DNA of 64,000 bases, from contig JARDYH010000003.1 of NCBI GenBank assembly GCA_029215795.1, positions 31,621,001-31,685,000 on the forward strand. Direction: 5' to 3'. Below, piece by piece: positions 1 through 10,486 of the stretch; positions within the stretch are counted from its first letter, which is position 1, and each line of letters starts with the position of its first letter. The translations under genes were made by a program, and so were the position numbers. The notes under the pieces are model-generated. The model was given only the letters and a program-made list of their open reading frames with translations. It searched no databases and was not told the origin of the DNA. The DNA comes from Anniella stebbinsi. Taxonomy: Eukaryota > Chordata > Lepidosauria > Squamata > Anniellidae.

Positions 1-2290
1 TTTTGTCACCACTGATTTTTAAGAACACTCTGAAGGTTTTTATTCCAATCTGCAGTTGGTTACCTGGCCATGCGGGAAAAAAATCTTTCAGCAGCTGCTG
101 GGTTTTTACTAATGGGGCTTCTCTAAGCAAGCAATTTATTGCATGCTCATGATTGGCCATTCATGGAAGTTTGCGGGTCCATTACACGATGTCAGCAATG
201 ACCAGGATGTATCCCCTGGAAATCCCACTATGAAAAGAACCACTTTTAATGTGGTAATATTCTGAAAAAGGAGGATCTTCTGTCACTAGATGGTGCTGTC
301 TTGATTGAAATGAATGGTGGGGAAGTATTCAATTCAAACCACGTGGTTACCCCTCTCCGCCTGTGTAATGCAGCCCATAACAATCACGCTAAAGACACAG
401 GAAGCACAAAGCCTCGGGTAAGCAATGCGATTTCCCTTAATCTAGAGACTCTCACGGTCTTAATGGTATAGTATAACTGTTTTATTTTAATGCGTTCTAA
501 AATTCCTTGTAAATGCAGAGTGTCCTGAAAGACAGGTTAGAAATTCCTTAGATAAATACGTAATACTGGACAGACCATAATAAAAGACAGGGCTGCCATT
601 TAAAAGAGAGCCATTGTTTTACTTTTACCACTTGTCTCAGCCATTCTTGTTTTGGTAGAGGTGAGAAAAATGGCATCGGCTGAGAACTTTGGGGAATTCA
701 ATACAGACATGCACTTGCAGGAGAAAAGAAATTCACAAGGAGGATGAGTTACATCCGACAGGAGCTGGGAGTTGCTTATTTACCTCCTTTGTGTGTTTTT
801 TTTTGTTTGTTTGTTTCAGCCAGGTAAGCAGGAGTGTCAGAGATCCTTCTATGACCTGGATTCTCTGAGCAACTCTTTAAGGATCTATGCCTCCTTAAGA
901 GTTCCACCTTCCTTCTTTTTACCTCCCCCTTCCCAGTAACTTGCGGTTTAGACTGTAGACGCGGGGTGATTGGCGCATGAGACACTGGTGGCTTAACACA
1001 ATAGTTAAGTAAAACAAGCAAATTGCAAATAAAGGTATTTAGTCAATAGAGCTAAAGAAAATAAGAGTTGCAAAAACACAAATACTTTTACCTTAATCTG
1101 CTTCTTTCTGCTCCTTCCATAAACTCTGGTCTTCCTCTGGTCCTAGTCTGTCTCATGGCTGTCTCTCTTACTTTTTTATATCCTCTTCCTTCAAAACAGA
1201 AATATTTGGAGGAAATGAAACTTAACAGGAGAAATGAAACTACTCCTCTCAGGGACACATCCTGCTAGGCCTGATTTTATTACCTTGCCTCTGTAGGCCT
1301 CAAATCTTCACAAGGAGTCATGCCACGTGTGTCATTTTTGTGTCCCTGAAGCAAAACATGTTTCGGTTCATTCTGCTCCACACCCCAGGCAACTGGAAAC
1401 ATCCAGGTCTTTTCTTCTAGGCAGATGGCCCTGTGTGCTACTTTACAGAGGATGGTTCTCTATTTGAAGGGGTATCAGTGGTCAGACCTGTTTGAAAATG
1501 TCCTCTGCTTCAAGGTCTGGCTACTCCAATTCTGGTTGAAAGAGAAAAAAATCCTCTGAAGGAAGAGCCATGTCAGACTTAAAGTTTCCCATACACAGGG
1601 GTCCATCACACCTACTTTTTTTTCCAGGTACAATCTGCATTTTCCACCTCTGTTTCATTAGAGCGTCAAGCGCTGGTCCCTTTCATGTGCCTTCCTGGTA
1701 TTGCCATTGTGTCGGCGAAATCTCTTTTCACTTTTTCACTCTTCCGCTATTGCGCCCGCCCCACTCCGTCCCCTTCTCCTTCACCTTCCAGTTCATTGGT
1801 TCTTGTGGTTGATGGACATTGTGATGGGCGTGGGCACCTTGCCCTCCCCCCTCTGGTTTTGTTGTCTAGCGTTTTAGCAATTTAGCATTTCATCGGCTGG
1901 GCGCCATTTCTGCCTTTAGAGGTGAGATGATGCTCCCTTATGTGCGGGGTCTTCATGCACCCTCTCTCCTTCCCCCTTCCCAGTTGAGCAGTTCTACGAA
2001 CTAGAGGAGAACCACCCTGCTCTCCTCTTTCATCAGCAAGACCACCCTTCAACGCACACGTGACATAGTGGGAGGATGGCAACATGCATGGAGAAAAAGT
2101 ACCACACCTTCCACACCCTAAAAAAGCACGGAAAATGGAGGGGAAGAGGTGAGATGACTGCAGGATAGGGACAACGTTGTGTGAGGATCGCGGGGCAAAA
2201 TGGTAAACAAAACAGGATGAAAGTGCGATAAAATGCTGGTGTGATGGAGCTCACATTTAGCACTTGGACATCAGCAGAGAGAGTGGACAC
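1..2290. other. Unassigned DNA, no gene recognised
   Basis: I see no convincing coding region, RNA gene or named repeat here. Open frames are short (under 90 codons), overlap on both strands and show no recognisable domain. Pyrimidine-rich stretches occur near 1730-1860. It may be intergenic DNA or old, decayed repeats. Confidence 0.5.
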
Positions 2291-2665
2291 TAGGGATGTG
2301 CATCATATCGTTAAAATGTACGATAATGATACGATAGGGTTGTTATCGTGCATGTGTTTAAGATGACGATATAATACAAAAACCTACGATAAACATCGGA
2401 GACAATAATTTTCGGGCAATTTTTTCGTTTTATCGGACTGCCATATAAATATACCTATAACTTCTGTAATTTAAAAGTTAGAGGCTTGAAACTTGGTCAC
2501 AGTGCTTATGGGGTATGCCTAAGTATGTGTATGAAATTTGGGATCAATCCCTCCAACCCATGATTTTATATGATTTTTTTAAAGATTGTTTCCGTTCTGA
2601 CAGGTCTGAATGAACGCACATGGCGAGCTGTCATTCTGACCTGTCAGAACTGAAACGATCTTTAA
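2291..2665 (+). mobile_element. Truncated fold-back hAT-like element
   Basis: It begins with TAGGGATGTGCAT, nearly the same terminus as the two large fold-back elements in the satellite (TAGGGGTGTGCA). It carries the same internal module, in which a 'tataactt...aaagtta' stretch is followed by 'gaaacttggtcaca' and 'gtatgaaattt' (2455-2550). An inverted pair at about 2580-2605 and 2638-2662 looks like the fold-back centre. The right arm and right terminus are missing, replaced by the MITE that follows. The hAT assignment is inferred from the better preserved relatives at 19.2 and 22.0 kb. Confidence 0.55.
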
Positions 2666-2669
2666 TGCA

Positions 2670-2905
2670 AATAGTTCCCGGTGAAATTCCCTCTTCATCA
2701 CAACAGTTAAAGTTGCAGGGGCCCTGCCTTCTTTTGTATGTGGTCACTCTAGTATAGTGCCTGCACCTTTAACTGTTGTGATGAAGAGGGAATTTCACCA
2801 GGAACTAATTGCATACAAATGACACTGGCTGAAATTCCCTTTTCTCTACAACTGTTAAAGTTACAGGAGCCCTGACCTCCTTTTCATATGGTCAGCCTAT
2901 TTTTG
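2670..2905. mobile_element. MITE family A copy (hAT-type), partial left end
   Basis: This copy contains the family core: 'ggtgaaattccctcttcatcacaacagttaaag', a short spacer, the inverted core, and a right end close to CATATGGTCAGCCTA. The left terminal repeat is missing. Family A recurs about 14 times in the window and is best defined by the copy at 10487-10805. Confidence 0.7.
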
Positions 2906-2975
2906 TTTAGAAAGAGGCACCTCAGTTTTCTAAGTACGGTAATTTAAACACACACAGGGCTGTCTTAACTTTGTC

Positions 2976-3054
2976 TTTGCCCCAGGGTGGCTCCAAATCT
3001 GCATCGCGTCGGTTATATGATGCAGCCACTGATTTGGGGCCACCCTGGGGCAAA
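2976..3054. repeat. 79-bp near-perfect hairpin
   Basis: The left arm TTTGCCCCAGGGTGG...CCAAATC is mirrored by GATTTGGGG...CCACCCTGGGGCAAA around a loop of about 30 nt. It could be a minimal fold-back element or the core of one. No target duplication was identified. Confidence 0.6.
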
Positions 3055-3467
3055 GGCCAAAGGTCTGCAGCAGAAATGTTGGAGACTTATTCCAATTTTT
3101 CCCGGCTCTTCCCTGATTGTCCTTGCTTGGGGCCTGCGCCGGGGGGTGTTCCTGGGTTGAAGGCGACCTCTCATTGGTTGCTAGAAGCCCAGGGGGGCAG
3201 GGGAAGAGTCCAGCCACCCTGTTTGCTGTAAAACCTGCATTGCCTCCCTTTGTGTATATAACTTGCCACCACCCTGCGGCAGCGATACTGTGGGATTTGG
3301 CGGCAGAGTGGCACCAACTTGGCCCTTAATGTTGATAGCACTGCACCATCAGAGTTACATCGTACTGGGGAAAATGCGCCCAGTCTTTCTCTGTGTAGGA
3401 GAAAACCATCTCATTCTTCATAGTAGGTCCCATTAGCTCTAAAAATGTATATTTTCAAAAAACTTGG

Positions 3468-3720
3468 AACAGTGCAATCCTAGGTGTGTTAGTCAGGAGT
3501 AAGTTTATTTGTTTGTATACTGCTCCACATCTAGACAGATTCCGGAATGGTGAACCCGGGCCTCCCACACGGCAGGTGAGACTTTCACCACTGAGTTTAT
3601 AGGACTTAACTCCCAAGTAGAAGCATATAGGATTGCAACTTAAAAGGCTGAATAAGGATGCAATCCTAAATACATTTACCTAAGAGTAAGCCCTATTGGA
3701 TACAATGGTACATCCTCCTG
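3468..3720. repeat. Short interspersed repeat fragments ('caatcctA' type) and a LINE tail
   Basis: It contains 'gtgcaatcctaggtg', 'tataggattgcaac' and 'tgcaatcctaaatac' followed by 'agtaagccctattgg'. These are pieces of a dispersed repeat seen again at 8655-8745. A LINE-tail-like stretch ('tttatttgtttgtatactgc') lies at 3501-3530. The exact family was not determined. Confidence 0.4.
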
Positions 3721-3839
3721 AATAAACATGCATAACAGTGTATTGTAAAATAATTTATTATGATAAGGTCCCATGGCAAGTGACCCTAATGAGAAAAGGA
3801 GTCCAAGATGGGTGGGAGTTTTTAAAAAAGGACATTTTA

Positions 3840-4600
3840 AAGTCACAATTACAAACAATTCCAACAAGGAAAAAAGATAGAAGACAACGGAAGAAACCAA
3901 TGCAATACTAGAAGTGAGAAGGATCTTGGAATTGTTGTAAATCACAAACTGAATATGAGCCAACAGTGTGATGTGGCTGCAAAAAAAGCAAATGCTATTT
4001 TGGGATGCATTAATAGAAGTACAGCTTCCAAATCACGCGAGGTACTGGTTCCCACCTATTCAGCACTGGTTAGCCCTCATCTTGAGTATTGCATCAAGTT
4101 CTGGGCACCACACTTCAAAAAGGATGCAGACAAGCTGGAGGGGGTTTAGAGGAGGGCAACGAGGATGATCAGGGGTCTGGAAACAAAGCCCTATGAGGAG
4201 AGACTGAAGGAACTGGGCATGTTTAGCCTGGGGAAGAGAAGCCTGAGGGGAGACATGATAGCACTCTTCAAATACTTGAAAGGTTGTCACACAGAAGAGG
4301 GCCAGGATCTCTTCTCGATCAACCCAGAATGCAGGACATGGAATAATGGGCTCAAGTTACAGGAAGCCAGATTCCGACTGGACATCAGGAAAAACTTTCT
4401 GACTGTTAGAGCAGGACAACACTGGAACCAATTACCTAGGGAAGTCATGGGTTCTCCCACACTAGAGGCATTCAAGAGGCAGCTGGACAGCCACCTGTCA
4501 GGGATGCTTTTAGGTGGATTCCTGCATTGAGCAGGGGGTTGGACTCAATAGCCTTATAGGCCCTTTCCAACTCTACTATTCTATGATTCTTTGATTCTGA
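3840..4600 (+). pseudogene. CR1-type LINE 3' end (RT C-terminal domain, one nonsense codon)
   Basis: This is a 5'-truncated non-LTR retrotransposon. From about 3905 the plus strand encodes the CR1 reverse-transcriptase C-terminus: KDLGIVV, then MSQQCDVAAKKAN (3955 on), then HLEYCIKFWAP, then RMIRGLETKPYEERL, and finally HWNQLPREVMGSPTLEAFKRQ. The frame is continuous from 3955 to 4530 except for a TAG at 4147, where the family normally has a sense codon (probably CAG to TAG). The 3' end is typical: 'ggactcaatagccttatagg' followed by degenerate ATTCTATGATTCT repeats near 4580. It is dead because it lacks the endonuclease and most of the RT. The identity is strong from motifs; the subfamily is not determined. 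Confidence 0.9.
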
Positions 4601-4740
4601 TTTCTGTTTGGTGTTTGTTGAAACTACTTCCCAGTCATTGTGAATTGAAAATGCAAATAGAAACAGGAATCTCTTGCAAGTAAGCATTGCATGGGGTAAT
4701 TAAGAGTGGTGGTAGACTTATCTTCCAAGGACACTTGTCC

Positions 4741-4975
4741 ACCCCCATGTGGTGTAGTGGCTGGAGTGCTGGAACTGGGTAAACCCACGTTCTAGTCCCC
4801 ACTCTGCCCTAAAGCTGACTGCGTGACTTTGGGTCAGTCACTGACTCTCAGCTTAAGCAACCTCCCAGGGTTGTTGTGATGATAAAATAGAGATGAGGAG
4901 GATCATGTACACTGCCTTGGGCTCCAAGGAGAAAAGGTGGGATATAAAAGTAACAAAATAAATAAATAAACAATT
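4741..4975 (+). repeat. Sauria-type SINE
   Basis: The tRNA-derived head 'tggtgtagtggctggagtgctgg' is followed by 'ttctagtccccactc', 'tgactttgggtcagtcactgactctcag' and 'cagggttgttgtgatgataaaat'. It ends with the 'gggatataaaagtaacaaaataaataaataaa' type tail. This SINE class is characteristic of squamates. Others lie at 7785, 39227, 44862, 47690 and 49130. Confidence 0.85.
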
Positions 4976-4979
4976 CATC

Positions 4980-5300
4980 ACCAACATCAGTTTATTTGTA
5001 TGCCGTTTAACTGTGGTTAAACTGTGCTCAAAGTGGCTCCCAATGCCCAAAGTTTATGGAATAAAACATTTCAAGATGACAAGGGGCTTGAATCAAGATA
5101 AAGGTTTTTTTATCACACGATATATATTAGTTGGCTTACATAGTGAAGGATGGTTGTGTTATCAGCAACAATGACACTGTGAATGACCACTGTTAAGAAT
5201 GTGATTGCCACTTTTTGCATTTAATTTCCTTCTCACTTCACTGTTTATGTTCTCCCCACCATATTTGCTGTATAAAAACCTCAATTATCCATAATACTCC
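4980..5300. other. Unassigned DNA
   Basis: This is AT-rich spacer after the SINE. I recognise no gene or named repeat. Confidence 0.4.
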
Positions 5301-5304
5301 ATGC

Positions 5305-5392
5305 ACCTGATGAAGAGGGAGAGAGTCCATGAAAACATAGGCCAGCATAAATTTGTTAGTCTTTAAGGTGCCTCTACATTTTGCTGAGACAA
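5305..5392 (+). repeat. Dispersed amniote repeat fragment
   Basis: The block 'cacctgatgaagaggga...catgaaaacatagg...aaatttgttagtctttaaggtgcctc' matches a widely dispersed amniote repeat that I remember by its 'gttagtct-taaggtgcc' ending. I cannot name the family with certainty. Confidence 0.5.
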
Positions 5393-5607
5393 CAGCTCAT
5401 CTTGAATGAGTTCCTGAAAGGTCTGGCCATCCTATCCTACATAGCCCAATTTGACTCTGCTTCATTGGACTTGGTTCTGCCTCTCCCTTTTAGTAAAAAT
5501 GCAACTCCTTCAGATTGGCTTCCCTGGGAACCTTGAACCACGCTAAACAGGACAGGAAGTTAGCCTCATACTAAGCCAGAGGCCCCTTTAACTCAATATT
5601 GTCTACC

Positions 5608-5841
5608 CCAGGGGTGGGCAATGTTTTTTTTTTTTCTTTTGAGGGTAGCATTTTCTCTGTTGGGGGTCTATATATTGGTGATAGGCAACATTGGGGGGTG
5701 TTGTGGGTGGTGGATACTACTTTGCCCATTCACGCTTCTCACTTGTATACATTAGCTTCTCAAGGCTTTTGCATTGGCACCATTTTTCACATCCAGACTT
5801 TGAACTCCTGTCTACTTCCTGCACAAACAGGAAGTAGACAG
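5608..5841. repeat. Possible hAT-type MITE end plus 14-bp hairpin
   Basis: CAGGGGTGGGCAATG at 5609 resembles a common vertebrate hAT terminus. At 5808-5841 a 14-bp perfect stem (CTGTCTACTTCCTG and its complement) closes a 6-nt loop, which could be the fold-back centre of the same element. The other terminus was not found. Confidence 0.35.
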
Positions 5842-6739
5842 CACCATGGGGCTAAGTTACAACAGGTGTTGTTTGTGCAGAATGTTATCACTCGCTAAGT
5901 CATTGCAGCCAAACCAAAGCCTCCGGCCTCAAACACTCAATCTCCCTCCCTCTTCCAAAGTCTCCCAAAGGTCCAGCTGGGCTGCGCACTTGTACCCTGT
6001 GGTCGAGGGGAAGGGTGGTAGCTTATTGCATGGTCACGTCTGGTGACTCTTACTTTAAAAACCACCTTCGTCATCAACCGCCATTGCCTGCACCAACAGT
6101 GGACTCTAAAATGCTCTTAAAAGGCTCTGTGTGGCACACCAGCCTCTCAGGGCTCAGCTACAGCCATTTCTGAGTTGTCTCTTCAGTCTAAATCTGCCTC
6201 TAAGCGATATGCCAGCCAGCCAAAGTCACAAATGTATCTATTTTTCTCTGACACGCACTTCAAACGTTCTGCATTGCATGCCAGCAGTGCAGACAGAGCC
6301 TAGCTCACAAGTGAACAAAGGGAAGTGGAAGGGAAGGGGTAGCAAAGCAACAACATGCCAGGTTCCAGCATCTGCAGCAACAGGGCATCTGCAAAGATAA
6401 GAGCCCCTCTCTCGACTGGCACCTCACTGTTGGTCATGAGAGTTTTTCTCTAAGGATGACCCTTCATCACACATGATGTGGAATTCAGAAAAAAAAGGCT
6501 TCTGCCCCGTTCTGTTTTGCCATGTGGGCTGCTTTTACTAACCTCTCCTTTCCCAGATTTTGAACTGTGAACGCCTCGCCTCTGCTGAGATCCAGGTATC
6601 CAACCGCCCACCAAATCTGTAACAGGAAAGGTGCTGTGCTCACCTAGCACTTCTTAGCTAAAAACTTGAGATCTCCTTGATACCAAGGGCTGAAACTGCT
6701 CAAGGTGCAAGACCCTAAATAGGAGGTTTGACAACCTGA

Positions 6740-7150
6740 GTTTGAAGGGTATGGCTCCAGGTTTTTTTTAAAAAAAATAAATAATTTTAAACCCCCCAAA
6801 CGTTTAAAAAAAATGCTAAAAAATCAACAGTTGAACAGATCTGCTTGAAACTTGGCATGGCTAAAGCCCTACTTAAGATCTATCACGGTGCCATGTTTCA
6901 TCTCCTTATCTTTATTTTTTTTAAAAAAAAAAAATAATTTAAAAACCTAAATTAAAAAAAAATCCTAAAAATCAACAGATGAATGGATCTGCTTCAAATT
7001 TGGCATGGCTAAATCCCTACCTAAGATCTGTCATGTTGCCAAGTTTCATCTCTTTATGTTTAAAAATGACAGAGCTGTAAGTATTTTTGTTAATTCCCAT
7101 TGACTATAAAGTAGAGCTGGGTGGGGGGAGGGTGGGAACAATTCTTCAAA
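6740..7150. repeat. Repeated AT-rich modules related to the fold-back hAT family
   Basis: Two similar modules of about 150 bp run in tandem. Each has a T/A homopolymer stretch, then 'aaatcaacag', 'gatctgctt-aaa-ttggcatggctaaa' and 'gatct-tca-g-tgcca-gtttcatct'. The wording 'gaaacttgg...' followed by a 'tttcatct' block resembles the modules in the elements at 2.3 and 22-25 kb. No termini were found. Confidence 0.4.
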
Positions 7151-7784
7151 TTTCATAATCCTCCCCCCCCTTCCCAGATTTGTTACCAAAAATCCTGACA
7201 TGTCCTGGCTTTCTAGAATTTCAGGCAGGGGTCCTTCCTAGCCCTATATGAAGATGCAACAGTTTAAACCATGACCTTCTGCATGCAAAGAAAGCACTCT
7301 CCTGTTGAGTTACAAGCCCTTTCTGCAGGTAGCGTCTCTTGTACTCATCATACACAACGTGCACCTCATCCCAGCAAGGAGAAAACAATCTTTATAGAGT
7401 TTCAATTATTCACCACCGCCACTCCCAATACTCCTTGTAATAGTTACTTCACTCTTTTAAATCTCATGGGAAATCTACTATACTTCAATTCCAACAACAG
7501 ATTCGAAGGCTCTTTAGATTTTCCCATCCTTGAGTAAACCTGTCTGTTGGCAGCTCCTCGTTAGCGTACTAGGAGGGGCACCATTTCTTTGCTTATTTTC
7601 TTCTTAGATCTGTTGATGGATCTGTTGTAAACTCCTCTCTATTTGTACTGGCCCTTTCAGCAAATGTGAAGAGCTGGGTAAGTGTGTGCATCATTCTGTT
7701 ATGAGATAAATGGTAAAATCAAAGATGCCAAGATTAGACTAAAAGCCCATGAAATCACAGGATTAGTGCTTTTGTACTCATAAA

Positions 7785-8285
7785 CACAAGAGATTGTGGA
7801 GGGTTGGACTGGGGCTCAAGAGATCTGGGTTCTAGTCCCCATTTGGCCATGATGCTCACTGGGTGACTTTGGATCAATGGGCCAGTTTGCATGATCAAAA
7901 TAAGTGATGCTGGTTTATTATGAGCTGTGACTCATGCTGGGCATGGTTTATATAATCACTATCTGGCCATGGCTTATTGTGTCTTCCGAATTGGGCAGCA
8001 TGACTTATTGGGGGTTAAGTAACCCTCAAATAACCCATGGGCTGTTGGCGGGTTAAACGACCCTCAAATAACCCTCCAACATACCATGCCTCCTTGTTGG
8101 TGATTACATAAATTGCACCCAGCACGTGCCATGGCTCATGCTGCGAGGGCTTGTTTTGATCATGTGAATCAAGTCACAGACTAACTGTCAGCCTAATCTA
8201 CCTCACAGGATTATTGTAAAAGTAAAATGGAAAAAAGGAGGAGGATCACGTACCCCTCCTTGGGGAAAATAAACACAGAAATAGA
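7785..8285 (+). repeat. Sauria-type SINE split by an inserted element
   Basis: The SINE head runs from 7790 to about 7875 ('gggttctagtccccatttggccatg...ggtgactttgga'). It resumes at about 8172 with 'gtcacagactaactgtcagcctaatctacctcacagg' and the tail. The interrupting 290 bp starts GGGCCAGTTTGCATGATCAAAA and ends TTTTGATCATGTGAA. Those ends are imperfect inverted repeats flanked by TCAA on both sides, so it looks like a nested MITE insertion. Confidence 0.7.
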
Positions 8286-8654
8286 ATTAAATCACTTCAT
8301 CCTCTTTTTATAAAGGAGAAAGAAAAATGCAAGCCAGAAACCATTTCTGGTGCTTTTTCCACTAAGTTAAATTCGGGGCAAAGCCTGTCCATTGATACTT
8401 CCCATATTCTGGAAGAGTTTTTCTGGAGGGGAATGGAATTATAAGGGCATGATATAAAGCTTCATAGCACTGCTAAGTTTCTGGTGACTTATACTTCAGG
8501 TACAGAGCTGTGCGATTCGTGTTTCTGGCCAGTTGCAGCCCACAACACGGGGAAATATTTGATTCGTCTTGCAAGTGCATCATTTATGAAGGAAGATTGT
8601 TCCCCCTCACCTCCCTGTTTCAAACCACGTTATGACTTTTTTCACCAGAACTTC

Positions 8655-8745
8655 TACCAATGCAATCCTATACATAGCTACTCAGAATTAAGTCCCGATA
8701 AACCCAATGGGGCTTTCTCCCAGAGGAGTCAATATGGTATTGCAG
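8655..8745 (+). repeat. Short dispersed repeat ('gcaatcctatacat...gcagcc')
   Basis: It reads 'caatgcaatcctatacatagctactcagaattaagtcc', then 'aacccaatggggctttctccca', and ends 'ggtattgcagcc'. The start and end are weak inverted complements, consistent with a small MITE. Relatives occur at 3.47-3.72 kb. Confidence 0.55.
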
Positions 8746-8975
8746 CCTAAATCCTTGCCTGTTTTTTGACACTGTTATGAACATAATAAGAGTAGATTTA
8801 TGTAGATCTGGACCAAAGCCACAGATCCTTTTACTTACAAAGAAGGACTTTTAGTATAGCTATAGCTGCTGTGAGGTATAATAAAATAACTCCTATTCTT
8901 AAAAATACACTGCCCCTTCTGCAATTGACAGCCCAATCCTGTATTGGGTATAAGAAGTCCCAATGTGTTTATAAA

Positions 8976-9168
8976 GGGTGACCATATGAAAAGGAGGACA
9001 GAGCTCCTGTATTTTTAACAGTTGTGTAGAAAAAGTAATTTCAGCAGGTGTCATTTGTATGCATGCAGCACCTGGTAAAACTCCCTCTTCATCACAACAG
9101 TTAAAGCTGCAGGAGCCCTGCCCTCTTTTGTATCTGGTCAAGAGGACAGGGCTCCTGCAGCTTTAGCT
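8976..9168. mobile_element. MITE family A copy
   Basis: It starts AGGGTGACCATATGAAAAGGAGGACAG and runs through the 'gcagcacctggtaaaactccctcttcatcacaacagttaaag' core to 'tatctggtcaagaggacagggctcctgcagctttagctaggg'. It is a rearranged copy whose right half is shortened. It lies 3' of the IGLV pseudogene's recombination signal. Confidence 0.75.
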
Positions 9169-9184
9169 AGGGAAGGAGAGTGGA

Positions 9185-9223
9185 GGTTTTTGTCTTAGTC
9201 CCCCATCAGAACATATCACCATG
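9185..9223 (-). promoter_or_regulatory. V(D)J recombination signal, 23-bp spacer
   Basis: On the minus strand, directly after the V exon, the heptamer CATGGTG (9217-9223) is followed by exactly 23 bp and the nonamer ACAAAAACC (9185-9193). The nonamer is close to consensus ACAAAAACC and the spacer is right for a lambda V segment. The heptamer differs from CACAGTG at positions 3 and 4, and the critical CAC is now CAT, so recombination activity is probably weak or absent. Confidence 0.85.
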
Positions 9224-9700
9224 AAACAAGCTATTACTATTCTCCCAGGCAAGACAGTAATAATCTGCCTCATCTTCAGCCTGGACATCGGAGATAGTTA
9301 AATAGGTGGTATTCCCAGAGCCTGAAGCAGTGAACCGATCTGGGATCCCATCTCCCTGCATACTACCACAGACCACAAAGCAAGGAGCCTGTCCAGGTTT
9401 CTGTGATGTCAACTGAAATAGTACCAGCTACCATCAGCACTTCCAGAGCAGGAGAGTTCTATTGTGTGTCCCGGGGACACAGACTGTGTGACAACACATT
9501 GTGTGCTGACACCTGTGCAAAAAGGGAGAGAATGAGTTTAATACATCCTATGTGCTCTCAGACACTATATAGGCAATAGGTAACTCTGATACATACATAC
9601 GAAAAGCTAAATCGTTAACTCCTAGGCCTTGCTATAATGAGCTTTTCACGCCCTTAACTGCACAACTGAGAACTGCAAAGAAAAACAGAGCCCAGGCCAT
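9224..9700 (-). pseudogene. Immunoglobulin lambda variable (IGLV) segment, pseudogene
   Basis: Leader exon 9658-9700 encodes MAWALFFFAVLSCA. The intron is about 145 bp and its acceptor TTTTTGCACAG precedes 9512. The V exon (9512-9224) encodes VVTQSVSP (FR1), [14 protein letters not shown] (first Cys, CDR1), SQKPGQAP (FR2), [20 protein letters not shown] and [14 protein letters not shown] (FR3, second Cys, CDR3), then the recombination signal. Three lesions are visible: a frameshift after GSWYYF, TTG (Leu) where the invariant FR2 Trp is expected, and CAGTTAAGG at the leader donor, apparently a damaged CAG/GTAAGG. It cannot encode a functional light chain. No J or C segment is seen in the window, so it is either an upstream V of a lambda locus or an orphon. 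The assignment to lambda rather than kappa rests on leader style, FR3 DEADYYC and the 23-bp spacer. Confidence 0.93.
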
Positions 9701-10276
9701 GGTGAGCAATCTGTCGGAGTTTGAGTTTGTGATGGGAAAGGGTAATAGCTTGGCTCTATTCACATCCTTTCTTAAATCCCTTATGGTAGAAGAACGGCTC
9801 CTTCATGCAAATTGGAACTCTCGTCATTGACTCTACTAAAATGTCACATCACAGTTGAGAACAGGCAACGTTCTAGCCAAGCAAATAACCCTATGCCAAA
9901 TTTGCATGAAGGTGATGTTGAAACTCTTGGGAACAACATTTGCTTTGGCTGATATGGCAAAAAGGGGGTGGTTGTGCAACTCACCATGATAAAGGCAAAC
10001 AGCAAGAGGTAGAAAAATGATGTTTTTACAAGTGATAGGACCATTTCTTCGTCTGGGGCGTGCATTTTTTTAAAGTGTTGGAGAGATAGCAGGATACTAA
10101 TTTAAGAACAGAAGAGTTATACTATTCACATAGTGGCCAAGCAGCTGTCGACCAGGTACCCACAAGCAGAACAGGGTGCATCAGCACCCTCCTACCCATG
10201 TTCCCCAGCAACTGGTGAATATAGGCTTACTGCCTCTTGATACTAGAATTTCAAAATCAAATGTAAAGGGGGATAT
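9701..10276. other. Unassigned sequence upstream of the IGLV leader
   Basis: Minus-strand sequence upstream of the V segment would hold its promoter. CTTCATGCAAATTGG at about 9802-9816 contains ATGCAAAT, the immunoglobulin octamer. It lies about 100 bp upstream of the leader ATG and, read on the minus strand, is ATTTGCAT, the usual light-chain orientation. Nothing else was recognised. Confidence 0.45.
9806..9813 (-). promoter_or_regulatory. Octamer motif ATTTGCAT of the IGLV promoter
   Basis: ATGCAAAT on the plus strand (within 'cttcatgcaaattgg') reads ATTTGCAT on the minus strand, about 105 bp upstream of the leader ATG at 9700. Light-chain V promoters carry this Oct-1/Oct-2 site at such a distance and orientation. 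Its preservation fits a once functional V segment. Confidence 0.7.
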
Positions 10277-10278
10277 AA

Positions 10279-10280
<2 letters not shown>

Positions 10281-10316
<36 letters not shown>
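10281..10316. repeat. (AAT)n microsatellite
   Basis: About twelve perfect AAT units. In the minus strand this gives a meaningless poly-Leu/Ile run. Confidence 0.97.
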
Positions 10317-10317
<1 letters not shown>

Positions 10318-10486
10318 TGAGGTGAATGAATTTCCCACCCATCCCTAGTACAGGGTGTTGCCTAAATAGGTGAATAGCTTGGTCACCACAGCAGGGCAAG
10401 GTAGAAAATACATTTTGAAGTTCAAGTCATTGGTTACCACCTGGACACACCAAGACAGTGATTCCCTAGACTTGGGCACACTTTGT

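Noticed and set aside
3160..3265. Promoter-like stretch with ATTGG (3173) and TATATAA (3256)
   Set aside because: The spacing is plausible for a core promoter or LTR, but there is no downstream gene, no second copy, and such motifs occur by chance.
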